Source: Sorangium sp051521495
Lineage (GTDB): Bacteria > Myxococcota_A > Polyangia > Polyangiales > Polyangiaceae
Direction: 5' to 3'
Length of the DNA: 64,000 bases
NCBI RefSeq assembly: GCF_051521495.1
Contig: NZ_CP150355.1
Span: 186,001 to 250,000, forward strand
The stretch's first letter is position 1. Every line of letters starts with the position of its first letter. The position numbers were made by a program, and so were the translations under genes. Below, in pieces: positions 35,601 to 44,153 of the stretch. The notes below the pieces were generated by a model. The model was given only the letters and a program-made list of their open reading frames with translations. It did no database searches and was not told the DNA's origin.

Positions 35601-38081
35601 TCAGGGGGAGAGGGTCCACCCCACCCTGAGCCCCACAGCGCTCCGCCGCTGATCGGGCCTCAAGACGAAGCGCGCGGCCGCGCGGCAATGGTCGACCACG
35701 CTGCTCCAGGCGCCGCCCCTGATCGCGCGATAACCCTCGTCTCCCGGGGGCGCGACATCGGGCGAGAGCCTGCCCTTGTCGAGGGGAGGCCCCTCCATCG
35801 TCCAGCGGTTCGAGCAGAAATCGCGGGTGTTCCCTGCCCCACCGCGCATGCCGTACGGCCCCTCATCCAGCGGGAATTCGGTCACCTCCACCCGACCCGG
35901 CTCGCCCGGGTGGCTGTCCAACATGCACGCCCAGGTAGGATCGAAATGGTCCCCCCACGGGAATTCCCGGCCATCCACCCCCCGCGTCGCCTTCTCCCGC
36001 TCCAGCTCGTGCATGAGGCGGTAGGGTTTCCCGGCGCGCGCCGCGCGCCACCGCGCATAGGCCATCGCCCCGTGCCAGTCCATGAGCACCGCCGGGCCCC
36101 GGGGCCGCCAGCGCTCCCCGGGGTCACCCTCCTTCAACGAGAACCGCCCGTCCGCCCCCCGGGCGTACGCCAGCTCCTCATCCGCATTCGCGACCGTGCC
36201 CCGGTTGGCCCGCGGACACGCCCGGAGCGCCTCGTCCTCACGCCCCTCGGCCAGGAGGTCGTTCAAGAATGCCAGATACTCCTCGTTGGTCACCGGGTAT
36301 CGGCCGATCACGAACCCGTCGATCCACAGGCGCCGCTGCTGCAAGCTGTCGGGCGCGTGAGGGTCTCCGCCCGTCCACGCGAAGCCGGCCGGCACGTAGA
36401 CCTCATCGTCTCCGATCTCCCCTGCCAGCGGCAGGAAGAGCGCGCACGGGCCCTGGCTCTCCGGCGGACGAGCATCCCAGTGCTCCCCCCGCTCGATCTG
36501 CACAGGATACCTCACCTCGGCTCGCCCCGGCGCCGAGATACGCAGCAGATAGCTGCCCTGCTCCAGCGGCACGTTGACGAGCGGTGTCCTGCCGAGCTCA
36601 CCCGCTGGCTCTGCCGAGAGACGCCGGCGCCGCGACACATGGCGGTACAGCATCACCCGCGCGCCGTCCGGCTCCGTGACCAGCGACAGCGCGCCTCTCC
36701 GGCTCAGGATCGCCGCATGGCGCCCCCGGTCATGCGCCCGCAGCAGGATCTCGAAGCCCGCTGCTTCCGCTGCCCGCTGCGCTCGCTCCGCCTCGAGCAA
36801 ACGCCTCTTGTAATGATCGGCCAGGACCGCGTGCGCCTCCGGCAGCTCGGGATCCAGCGCGAGCGCCCCGTGGACGCTCTGGATCCATTGCGTCTCCAGC
36901 AGGGCGGCCTCGCGCTGGAGCCCCTCCGCCTCGTCCTCTCGCGCCCACCCCGGCACCTTGGCGTCCACTGGATCCAGGGGACGAACCGAGGAGAGCAGCG
37001 CGCTCGCCTCCCGGCGCAGCGCCTCCGCCCGGGCGCGCAGCGAGTCGACCTCCGAGACCACGGCGGCGCTCTTGCGCAGCTCGGCGAGAGCCCGCTCCCG
37101 CCGCTGCGCGCCCTCGAGGAACGCGTGCACCTCGACCGCCAAGGCGGCGCCGTCTGCATACCGATCCCGAGGCTCCAGCGCCATCGCCCGCGCGCAGACC
37201 GCGACCAGCTCCGGCGGCACCCCGTGCGCCGGATCCGCGAGCGAGCTCAGCGGCGCCGCCCGGATCTCGCCGCGCCGCGGGGACGGCGGCGGACGGCCGA
37301 CCAGCACGTGGTGCAGCATCGCCCCGAGCGCGTAGACGTCCGTCGACGGGCCGTGTCGATCCACCTCCCCCCGGAGCTGCTCGGGCGCCATGTAGGCCGG
37401 CGTTCCCAGCGTATCTCCGTGGCGCGTGAGCCCCTGCCCGGCGCTCGCCGCGCGCGCGACCTCCACGCCTGGGATGCGCTCGGCCTCGCCCACCCGCCGC
37501 GCGATGCCCCAGTCCATGACGAACACCTGGCCGAACGCGCCGACCATCACGTTCTCCGGCTTGAGATCGCGGTGGATCACGCCCTGGCTGTGCGCATAGG
37601 CCATCGCGTCGCAGACCCGGGCAAAGTGGTCCAGGAGGCGTCGGCGCTGCGACGCCCCCCCTCGCGGTCCCGCCGCGAACGCCTCGTCGATCACCGACCG
37701 CAGCGTGCGGCCCCTCACCTCGGGCATGGTGAACCAGAGCCGGCCGTCCGGGAGCTCGCCGGCGTCGTGAAGGGCCACGATGCCCGGGTGCGAGAGCCCC
37801 GCCGCCAGCCTGATCTCCGCGAGGAAGCGCGCCCGGGCGCGCTCCCGCTGCTCGAGCTCCGGGCGGAGCAGCTTCATCGCAACCACCCGACCTAGCGCGC
37901 GATCGAGCACCCGCCGCACCTCGCCGAACCCGCCGCTGCCGAGCTGACGCAGGTCCTGGTAACGCTCCGGCAAGGCGAGCGCGCCCTCGCCCGCCGCGGC
38001 GGCCTGCTCCGCCCCTCCCTCCGGCTCGGTCGCGGCCGTGCGCTCGGCTCCCCCTGTTTCCCCTCTTCCCCGCGCGATCAT
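35601..38081 (-). CDS. Ser/Thr protein kinase fused to FGE-sulfatase-type domain
   Basis: An 826-residue cytosolic protein. The kinase domain (about 40-310) has GSGGFGEVRRV, the VVAMKLL lysine, IHRDLKPENV, DWG in place of DFG (VMDWGIARR) and GTPAYMAPEQ. A long helical, Arg/Ala/Glu-rich middle (about 320-450) is followed by a PEGA-like beta segment (SLVTEPDGARVMLYRH) and a C-terminal formylglycine-generating-enzyme-like domain beginning YVPAGFAWTGGDP and ending VGLRVGW. In such kinases the last domain is thought to be a ligand or regulatory module, not a sulfatase activator. Its ATG overlaps the FHA gene stop by four bases, so the two act together. Confidence 0.93.
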   Translation of the reverse strand: MIARGRGETGGAERTAATEPEGGAEQAAAAGEGALALPERYQDLRQLGSGGFGEVRRVLDRALGRVVAMKLLRPELEQRERARARFLAEIRLAAGLSHPGIVALHDAGELPDGRLWFTMPEVRGRTLRSVIDEAFAAGPRGGASQRRRLLDHFARVCDAMAYAHSQGVIHRDLKPENVMVGAFGQVFVMDWGIARRVGEAERIPGVEVARAASAGQGLTRHGDTLGTPAYMAPEQLRGEVDRHGPSTDVYALGAMLHHVLVGRPPPSPRRGEIRAAPLSSLADPAHGVPPELVAVCARAMALEPRDRYADGAALAVEVHAFLEGAQRRERALAELRKSAAVVSEVDSLRARAEALRREASALLSSVRPLDPVDAKVPGWAREDEAEGLQREAALLETQWIQSVHGALALDPELPEAHAVLADHYKRRLLEAERAQRAAEAAGFEILLRAHDRGRHAAILSRRGALSLVTEPDGARVMLYRHVSRRRRLSAEPAGELGRTPLVNVPLEQGSYLLRISAPGRAEVRYPVQIERGEHWDARPPESQGPCALFLPLAGEIGDDEVYVPAGFAWTGGDPHAPDSLQQRRLWIDGFVIGRYPVTNEEYLAFLNDLLAEGREDEALRACPRANRGTVANADEELAYARGADGRFSLKEGDPGERWRPRGPAVLMDWHGAMAYARWRAARAGKPYRLMHELEREKATRGVDGREFPWGDHFDPTWACMLDSHPGEPGRVEVTEFPLDEGPYGMRGGAGNTRDFCSNRWTMEGPPLDKGRLSPDVAPPGDEGYRAIRGGAWSSVVDHCRAAARFVLRPDQRRSAVGLRVGWTLSP

Positions 38082-39001
38082 CCCAGCGGCTCGATCCGCA
38101 CCGCCGGCAAGGCCAGCCGCACCTGTCGGCTGCTCCGACGCCGCTCGATCAGCGTCGCGGCGTTCTGGAGCCCGAGCGCCGTGAAGTCGCGGCGGATCCG
38201 GTAGATCTCCACGTTCAGCCTCATCTCGTCGACCGCCAGCATGCGGCAGAGGTCGTCGACGTTGATCCAGCCGCGGGCGGGCTCGGGCAGGTCCCGCACC
38301 TGCTCGGCGGCGCCGCGCGCCCGGGCCAGGGTCAGCAGGGTGTAGTGGTGCGCGCGCGGCGAGAGCGCCCGCGTCCCGTTCGGCGTCTCGACGAGCACCT
38401 CGATCCGCTCTTCGTCGCGGCTCACGCGGAACCGCAGCGCGCTCGCCGGCTCGTCCGGCCTCGCCCCGGCCGCGTCCGCGGTCGGCGCCGTGGTGACGGG
38501 CAGGTGCAGCACCCACGCTGCGCCCAGGATTTCGAGGATCTCGCCGTCCCGCGCCTCGCGGACCTCGCCCTCGATCTCCACCGCCCAGGTCCCGTCGTCG
38601 CGCTCGAGGATGCACGCGACGGGCTCGTCCTCGGAGGGCAGTACGACCATGCCGTCCCGCGCCTGGCGGATCTCGCCCGAGCCGGGCCTGCGCGCGAGGG
38701 CGCTCGGCGCGGACGCGTCCATCAGGACGAAGCGCAACGACGCGCCGCCGAACGCGACGGCATCCCCTTCCGCCAGATCCGCCGTCCCGCCACGCGCGAG
38801 CGCGACGCCGTTCACCAGCGTGCCGTTGCGGCTGCCGAGATCTCGCACGCGCCAGCGCTCGCCGTGCCAGCTGAGCCGCGCGTGCTCGCCTGAAACGCGC
38901 GCGTCCTCGATCCGCACCGTGCACGCGGACGAACGGCCGACGAGGAGATGCGTGGAGAGGGTATGCACCCTTCCCGTCCGCTCATCCAGGAGGAGCGCCA
39001 T
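38078..39001 (-). CDS. FHA-domain protein with C-terminal winged-helix-like region
   Basis: A 307-residue protein. The FHA domain spans about residues 10-95 with LLVGRSSACTVRI, SGEHARL and LGSRNGTLVNG, the phosphothreonine pocket residues. The C-terminal third (LLTLARARGAAE, INVDDLCRMLAVDEMRLNVE, IYRIRRDFTALG) resembles a DNA-binding winged helix. It is translated just before the kinase by a 4-base overlap, and a role as the kinase's phospho-dependent partner or output regulator is the natural inference. Confidence 0.88.
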   Translation of the reverse strand: MALLLDERTGRVHTLSTHLLVGRSSACTVRIEDARVSGEHARLSWHGERWRVRDLGSRNGTLVNGVALARGGTADLAEGDAVAFGGASLRFVLMDASAPSALARRPGSGEIRQARDGMVVLPSEDEPVACILERDDGTWAVEIEGEVREARDGEILEILGAAWVLHLPVTTAPTADAAGARPDEPASALRFRVSRDEERIEVLVETPNGTRALSPRAHHYTLLTLARARGAAEQVRDLPEPARGWINVDDLCRMLAVDEMRLNVEIYRIRRDFTALGLQNAATLIERRRSSRQVRLALPAVRIEPLG

Positions 39002-39112
39002 CCACCGGAGTGTACGCGAGGAGCGGTCGGCGGGGGCACGCCCGACCGCCGCCGTCCAGCGGTCGCGGCGCCGCGCGGCCGCTGGACGGCGGCGAGAGAT
39101 CGGGGTAAACCA

Positions 39113-39138
39113 ATTATCGGAATCCAATTCCGAATAAT
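39113..39138. promoter_or_regulatory. Dyad operator at the IclR gene start
   Basis: ATTATCGGAAT and ATTCCGAATAAT form an imperfect palindrome around CCA, with one extra base in the right arm, and the dyad runs into the ATG at 39137. It is an AT-rich island in GC-rich sequence. Position fits autorepression by the IclR-type product. Confidence 0.6.
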
Positions 39139-39844
39139 GGAACGCTCTGGGACGGTCGACAAGGCGGTGCGCGCCCTCGAGGCGCTGAGCGAGGGTGGTG
39201 GCAGCGCCTCGCTCTCGGAGCTCGCGGGGCGGCTCGGCATGCCCAAGGCGACCCTGCACCGGCTGCTCGCGTCGCTCGCCGCGCACGCGCTGGTGGAGCA
39301 GGACGGGGAGGGGCGCTACCGGCTCGGCGTCGGCCTCATCCGGCTCGGGCTCGGGGCGCAGGGGCTCGACGCGGTCGCGCGCGTGGCGAGGCCCGAGCTG
39401 GAGCGGGCGGCGCGCGCCTTCGGCGAGACGTTCTTCCTCGTCGCCGCGCGCGCCGGGAGGCTCGTCGTGCTCGACAAGGCGGAGGGCACGGGGCTGCTGC
39501 GCGCGGCGCCCACCGTCGGGGCCGAGGTGCCGGTCGACGTCACCGCGAGCGGCAGGCTCTACCTCGCGCACGCGCCGGAGCTCGTGGGCGGCGCGGACCC
39601 CGCCACGCTCCGCGCCGCGCGGCGCGCCGCGAAGCGCGGCTACGACGTCAACGCGGGGGAGTGGATCGACGGGCTGACGGTCATCGCGGCCCCGGTGCTC
39701 GCGCGCGGCAGCCTCCACGGCTGCGTCGCCTGCGCCGCGGCCGCCCAGAGCCTGCGCGGCGATCGCCATGACGCCGCGGTGCACCACACGCGCGACGCCG
39801 CCGAGCGGGTCGCGCGCGCGCTCCAAGGAGAATGCAGGAGGTGA
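39137..39844 (+). CDS. IclR-family regulator
   Basis: A 235-residue repressor/activator. N-terminal winged helix: DKAVRALEALSEGGGSASLS, then LAGRLGMPKATLHRLLASLA; the C-terminal effector domain includes ETFFLVAARAGRLVVLDKAEG, VDVTASGRLYLAH and GWIDG-like GEWIDGLTVIAAPV. It overlaps the start region of the aminotransferase gene and probably controls it together with itself through the dyad over its own ATG. The effector is unknown. Confidence 0.92.
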   Translation: MERSGTVDKAVRALEALSEGGGSASLSELAGRLGMPKATLHRLLASLAAHALVEQDGEGRYRLGVGLIRLGLGAQGLDAVARVARPELERAARAFGETFFLVAARAGRLVVLDKAEGTGLLRAAPTVGAEVPVDVTASGRLYLAHAPELVGGADPATLRAARRAAKRGYDVNAGEWIDGLTVIAAPVLARGSLHGCVACAAAAQSLRGDRHDAAVHHTRDAAERVARALQGECRR

Positions 39845-39849
39845 ACGGC

Positions 39850-40740
39850 ATGAAGACGTGGATCGATGGGCGGATCGTCGACGCGGCGGACGCGACCGTG
39901 AACGTGACGGATCACGGGTTGCTCTACGGCGACGGCGTGTTCGAGGGCATGCGCGTCGCGGCGGGGCGCGTCTTCCGGATCGAGCGCCACCTGGCCCGGC
40001 TCGAGATCGGCGCGAGGGCGCTCGGCATCGCGCTCCCGCGCTCGCTCGACGGGCTCCGCGCCATCGTCGAGGAGACGGCGCGCGCGCACGGCCAGCCCGA
40101 GGCTTACGTGCGCCTCGTGGTGACGCGCGGCGTGGGCCCGCTCGGCGTCGACCCGACGACCTGCGAGCGGCCGGGGCTGTTCTGCATCGTGGGGGCCATC
40201 CGCCTCTTCGACGACGAGCAGCGGCGGCGCGGCCTCGAGCTCATCACGTCGAGCCACAGGAGGCCGAGCGCGGACGCGCTCGACATGCGGATCAAGAGCC
40301 TGAACTACCTCGGCTCCGCGCTCGCGAAGCTCGAGGCGAGGCAGCGCGGCGCCGACGACGCGCTGCTCTTGAACGCGCGGGGCCACGTGGCCGAGGCCAG
40401 CGTGGCCAACGTGTTCGCGCTCCGCGGCGACGTGCTCGCGACGCCGCCCGCCACCGACGGGTGCCTCGAGGGCATCAACCGCGCGGCCGTGATGGAGCTC
40501 GCGCGCAGCATCGGGCTCACGGTCGCGGAGCGCTCGATCGGGCGGCTCGACCTCTTCGCCGCCGACGAGGCGTTCCTGACGGGCACCGGCGCCGGCGTGA
40601 TCGCCATCAGGAGCCTCGACGGGCGCACGATCGGCCGCGGCGAACGCGGCCCCGTCACGGCCCGCCTGACGTCGCTCCACCGGCGGCTCGCCGAGACCGA
40701 GGGTGTCCCGATCATCGCCGAGCCCGGCGGTCCGGGCTGA
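39850..40740 (+). CDS. Class IV PLP aminotransferase (branched-chain or D-amino-acid type)
   Basis: A 296-residue PLP enzyme of fold type IV. I chose the ATG at 39850 because AGGAGG lies eight bases upstream; an ATG at 39832 is weaker. Landmarks are DHGLLYGDGVFEGMR, the RLVVTRG strand, the Schiff-base Lys in DMRIKSLNYLGSALAK, EASVANVFAL and TGTGAGVIAI. It could be a branched-chain aminotransferase, D-amino-acid aminotransferase or aminodeoxychorismate lyase; the first two are favoured. It is translated right after the IclR gene. Confidence 0.9.
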   Translation: MKTWIDGRIVDAADATVNVTDHGLLYGDGVFEGMRVAAGRVFRIERHLARLEIGARALGIALPRSLDGLRAIVEETARAHGQPEAYVRLVVTRGVGPLGVDPTTCERPGLFCIVGAIRLFDDEQRRRGLELITSSHRRPSADALDMRIKSLNYLGSALAKLEARQRGADDALLLNARGHVAEASVANVFALRGDVLATPPATDGCLEGINRAAVMELARSIGLTVAERSIGRLDLFAADEAFLTGTGAGVIAIRSLDGRTIGRGERGPVTARLTSLHRRLAETEGVPIIAEPGGPG

Positions 40741-40848
40741 GCGGAGGCGCACCGCACGTCGACCGATTCGCTTCCTCCCCACGCCGCGCGTCGCCTCGCC
40801 CGCCATCTCCGCGAGATTTGGCCGCCGCGGTGGGGCGGAGAGCGAACG

Positions 40849-41760
40849 TCAGCTGTCGCGGGCGATCTCCGCGAAGACCCCGCGCAGCCAGATGTGCGCC
40901 GGATCCTTCGCGTGGCGCTCGTGCCACACCTGATCCACGGAGAACCCGCCGAGCTCCACGGGCGGCTTCATGACGTGCAGCTCCTCCCTCTCCGCGAACA
41001 CGCGCGCGATGCGCGCCGGTATGGTCAGCACGAGATCGGTCTGGGCCACGATGTGGGCCGCCACCAAGAAATGCGGGATCTGCAGCGCCACGCGGCGCGA
41101 GAGCCCTCGCTCGGCGAGGACCTCGTCAACCCGGCCGCCGCCCTCGCCGCGCGGGCTGATGAGCGCGTGCGGCAAGCTCGTGTACATCTTGAGCGTGAGC
41201 TTGCCGCGCACCACGGGGTGGCTCCTCCGCACGACGCACATGTAGCGCTCCTCGATGAGCCTTTGCCGGTAGAACCCCGCGGGCAAGGTGGGGAGCAGGC
41301 CGATCGCGAGGTCGACCTTGCCGGTCTCCATGGAGCTCCACATCTCGCTGTCGTACGGGCGCGCGATCAGGTCGATGAAGGGCGCGTCGGAGACGAGCTT
41401 CTGCACGAGGCGCGGCAGCAGGATGAGCTCGACGTAGTCGACCGTGGCGACCGCGAACGAGCGGCGCGCCGTCGCGGGCTCGAACCGCGGGCGGCGCGCG
41501 ACGGTCGCCTCGATCGTGGCGAGGGCCTCGCGGATGGGGCCGATGAGCTCCTGCGCGCGCGGCGTCGGAACCATCCCCCGCGGCGTGCGCACCAGGACGG
41601 GATCGTCGATCAACGCGCGGAGGCGCCCGAGGGCGTGGCTCATCGCCGACTGGCTCAGCCCGACGCGCGCCGCGGCGCGCGTGACGCTCCCCTCCGCCAG
41701 CAGGGCGTCGAGGACGACGAGCAGGTTCAGGTCGATCGAGGCAAGATGCATGGAATGCAT
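40849..41760 (-). CDS. LysR-family regulator (NodD/LinR-like)
   Basis: About 303 residues. The winged helix reads SIDLNLLVVLDALLAEGSVT then RVGLSQSAMSHALGRLRALI; the effector domain has YVELILLPRLVQKL and VDLAIGLLPTLPAGFYRQRL. Several in-frame Met codons (41751, 41760 and further out) are possible starts; the first residues before SIDLN are unlike the family, so a short N terminus is likely. No divergent target adjoins it. Confidence 0.88.
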   Translation of the reverse strand: MHSMHLASIDLNLLVVLDALLAEGSVTRAAARVGLSQSAMSHALGRLRALIDDPVLVRTPRGMVPTPRAQELIGPIREALATIEATVARRPRFEPATARRSFAVATVDYVELILLPRLVQKLVSDAPFIDLIARPYDSEMWSSMETGKVDLAIGLLPTLPAGFYRQRLIEERYMCVVRRSHPVVRGKLTLKMYTSLPHALISPRGEGGGRVDEVLAERGLSRRVALQIPHFLVAAHIVAQTDLVLTIPARIARVFAEREELHVMKPPVELGGFSVDQVWHERHAKDPAHIWLRGVFAEIARDS

Positions 41761-42427
41761 GTGGCCCATGCTACTTATGAGTTGGAAGCGCGCCATCGGC
41801 CGACCTAAGGGTTCGTCCATGAGCCGGCACGGTCACTGACCTCACCGAGAGAGGTGGGGGGATGCCGCCGGCCTTCGCATCCATGTCCTGCTTCGATCTC
41901 CCGAGCACGCCCGCGGAGCCAGGCTCACGGCTCCTCCTCGCGCCAGCTCCGCCTGCCGTCGCGACGACTTGCGACGATGTCGCAGGCCGAGCAGCCCGGG
42001 AACGTCGTCTCGTGATCCTCCTTGATAAGGTTCTTTAAGAAGTCAGAATTGTGCTGCGTGCGTCCGTGAACATTGATGGTTCTGGCCCGGTCCGCTAAGT
42101 AGTCGCCCCTGAGATCGCCTGGAGCGCGAGCCCGCGCACGGGTCGTATCGAGGCGGAGCGGCCCGAGCGCGCTTGTCGCGCAGAGCGCGCAAGGACCGGG
42201 GCGTCCACCTCCGCGGCCCCCAGCGTGTCTCCGAGGCCGCGCGGATGGCCTGGATAGGCCATCTCGCCCCGGCGCGCCCCAGCGCCGGTGTCGCGTCGGC
42301 CGCCGGCGTAGCGACGGGTCGGTTTCCACTGCGTTTCCTCGGCGCTGCCGCCGAACGGCGCGCCGCATCCATGAATGCCGTGGTTCTGAATCGGTGTCGA
42401 ACCAACGTAACAGGAAGAGAGAGCGTC
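41761..42427. other. Mostly non-coding gap with a possible small relic frame
   Basis: On the minus strand a frame ending at 41925 contains SDFLKNLIKEDHETTFPG then CSACDIV and a basic tail, which looks like the end of a real protein, but no good start or upstream homology exists. The rest is low-complexity. GC dips near 42020-42080. Confidence 0.4.
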
Positions 42428-43996
42428 ATGCCAAGTCCGAGATTGAGTTCCTTGATCCTCGCTCCCATCGCCTCCGTTTCGCTCCTCGCCTCGTGCGCCC
42501 CCTCCGCGCCGGAGGTCGAGGCAGACCTCCTCGGCGCGGCGTCGAGCGCGCTCACGGCTGAGCAGCGGCTCGCGGCGTGCGACCAGGATCCCCGCGTGAT
42601 CGCCGGGCTCGTCACGAGGGAGATATGCGCGGGCGCCGATCTCTTCTTTCGCGAGACCTTCGAGGGCAACGGCCGCTCTTGCGGGACGTGCCATCCTGTC
42701 GGAAACAACTTCACGATTGACATCCCCTTCATCGACGCTCTGCTCGAGAGTAACCCTCTCGACCCGCTGTTCGTCTTCGAGCAGGACCCGGAGCTGACCG
42801 AGCTCGAGACGCCCGAGCTCAAGACGCTCGGCCTGATCCGCGAGAACATCGACGGCTTCGACGATCTCGACAACAAGTTCGCGATGCGCGCCGTCCCGCA
42901 CACGCTCTCGCTGGCGACGAGCATCACGCCGGATCCGGTGGATGGGACGGCGAACCCGCCGGTCCATCGCACGGGCTGGTCGGGCGACGGTGCCCCGGGC
43001 ACAGGCTCGCTGCGCGAGTTCCTCACCGGGGCGATCACGCAGCACTACCCGACGGATCTCGGGCGCGAGCCGGGGGTGGCCTTCCGGCTCCCGACGGAGC
43101 AGGAGCTCGATCTGACGCTCGCCTTCCAGCTGAGCCTGGGCCGGACGAACGAGCTCAACCTCACGCAGGTGAACCTCGCCGATCCCGAGGCGAACGAGGG
43201 GCGGCTGGCGTTCCTCGATCCGGCGCGGGGCCGCTGCAACGTGTGCCACGCAAACGCGGGCGCGAACCACCTGGACACGGGGCGGAACCGCAACCTGGAT
43301 ACGGGGACCCGAAAGGCCCCGGCGACCGCCACGATCGGCGCGTTCGACGGCGGCTTCGGCGGCGCCGGGCTGGCCTCGCCGAACATCGATGTCCTGGACA
43401 TCGGCTTTCTCAACGGGTTCGGCGACGGGACGTTCAGCACACCGCCCCTCATCGAGGCCGCGGACACGCCGCCGTTCTTCCACACGAACGCCTTCGGGAA
43501 CGACATCGAGGGCGCGGTGTCGTTCTATCTGTCGCAGTTCTTCAAGGACTCGCCGGCCGGCAAGGAGCTGGAGGCGCGGTTCGGCAGCCCCGTCCAGTTC
43601 CCCGACTCCGACATCGGCAAGATCGGGCGGTTCCTTCGTGTGCTGAACGCCGCGTTCAACCTCGACATCGCAAGGCAGCGCCTGAGCGCGGCCCAGGTGC
43701 TCGTCCAGGGGTTCCACGACACGCGCGCCGACGTCCAGAGGCGCCTGATGGAGCTGGCCGAGGCCGAGATCGACGACGCGCTTCAGGTCCTCGCCGTCGG
43801 CGGCACGCCGCTGCACCCCGTCTCCACGGATCGCCTCCAGCTGGCGAAGGCGGAGATCGCGGCGGGCCTGTCTGCGACGACCTGGTCGCAGCGCCAGGGC
43901 CGGATCTCGAACGCGATCTCGCGCGTCCAGAACGCGCGCGATCAGTTCGGAGCGAACATCAACTTCCAGCTCGGCAAGGGCAACCTGATGTACTGA
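42428..43996 (+). CDS. Diheme c-type cytochrome lipoprotein (peroxidase/MauG-related)
   Basis: A 522-residue exported protein with a lipobox SLLASC near residue 20. Two CxxCH haem sites are present: SCGTCHPVG near residue 80 and RCNVCHANAG near 270. Spacing between the two and blocks such as FAMRAVPHTLSLATS, HRTGWSGDG, FLTGAITQHYP, KAPATATIGAF and PFFHTNAFGNDIEGAV are those of the diheme cytochrome c peroxidase/MauG superfamily. It likely accepts or delivers electrons at the outer surface or reduces peroxide. An AGGAAGAGAG site precedes the ATG. The last 90 residues are helical. Confidence 0.9.
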   Translation: MPSPRLSSLILAPIASVSLLASCAPSAPEVEADLLGAASSALTAEQRLAACDQDPRVIAGLVTREICAGADLFFRETFEGNGRSCGTCHPVGNNFTIDIPFIDALLESNPLDPLFVFEQDPELTELETPELKTLGLIRENIDGFDDLDNKFAMRAVPHTLSLATSITPDPVDGTANPPVHRTGWSGDGAPGTGSLREFLTGAITQHYPTDLGREPGVAFRLPTEQELDLTLAFQLSLGRTNELNLTQVNLADPEANEGRLAFLDPARGRCNVCHANAGANHLDTGRNRNLDTGTRKAPATATIGAFDGGFGGAGLASPNIDVLDIGFLNGFGDGTFSTPPLIEAADTPPFFHTNAFGNDIEGAVSFYLSQFFKDSPAGKELEARFGSPVQFPDSDIGKIGRFLRVLNAAFNLDIARQRLSAAQVLVQGFHDTRADVQRRLMELAEAEIDDALQVLAVGGTPLHPVSTDRLQLAKAEIAAGLSATTWSQRQGRISNAISRVQNARDQFGANINFQLGKGNLMY

Positions 43997-44153
43997 CGCC
44001 ACCGTGCCCTGAGCCCTGTCAGGGCGCTGGCGCCGCGGTCCGGACGACCGGCGGAGCGCGCCCCGGGCATCGTGTCCGGGCCGCTGGCCAACGCCGCACA
44101 AATCGGTAGCTTACGGGCCCCGGCATGGCCGGTATGCCAGGTGCCCTGCGCTG

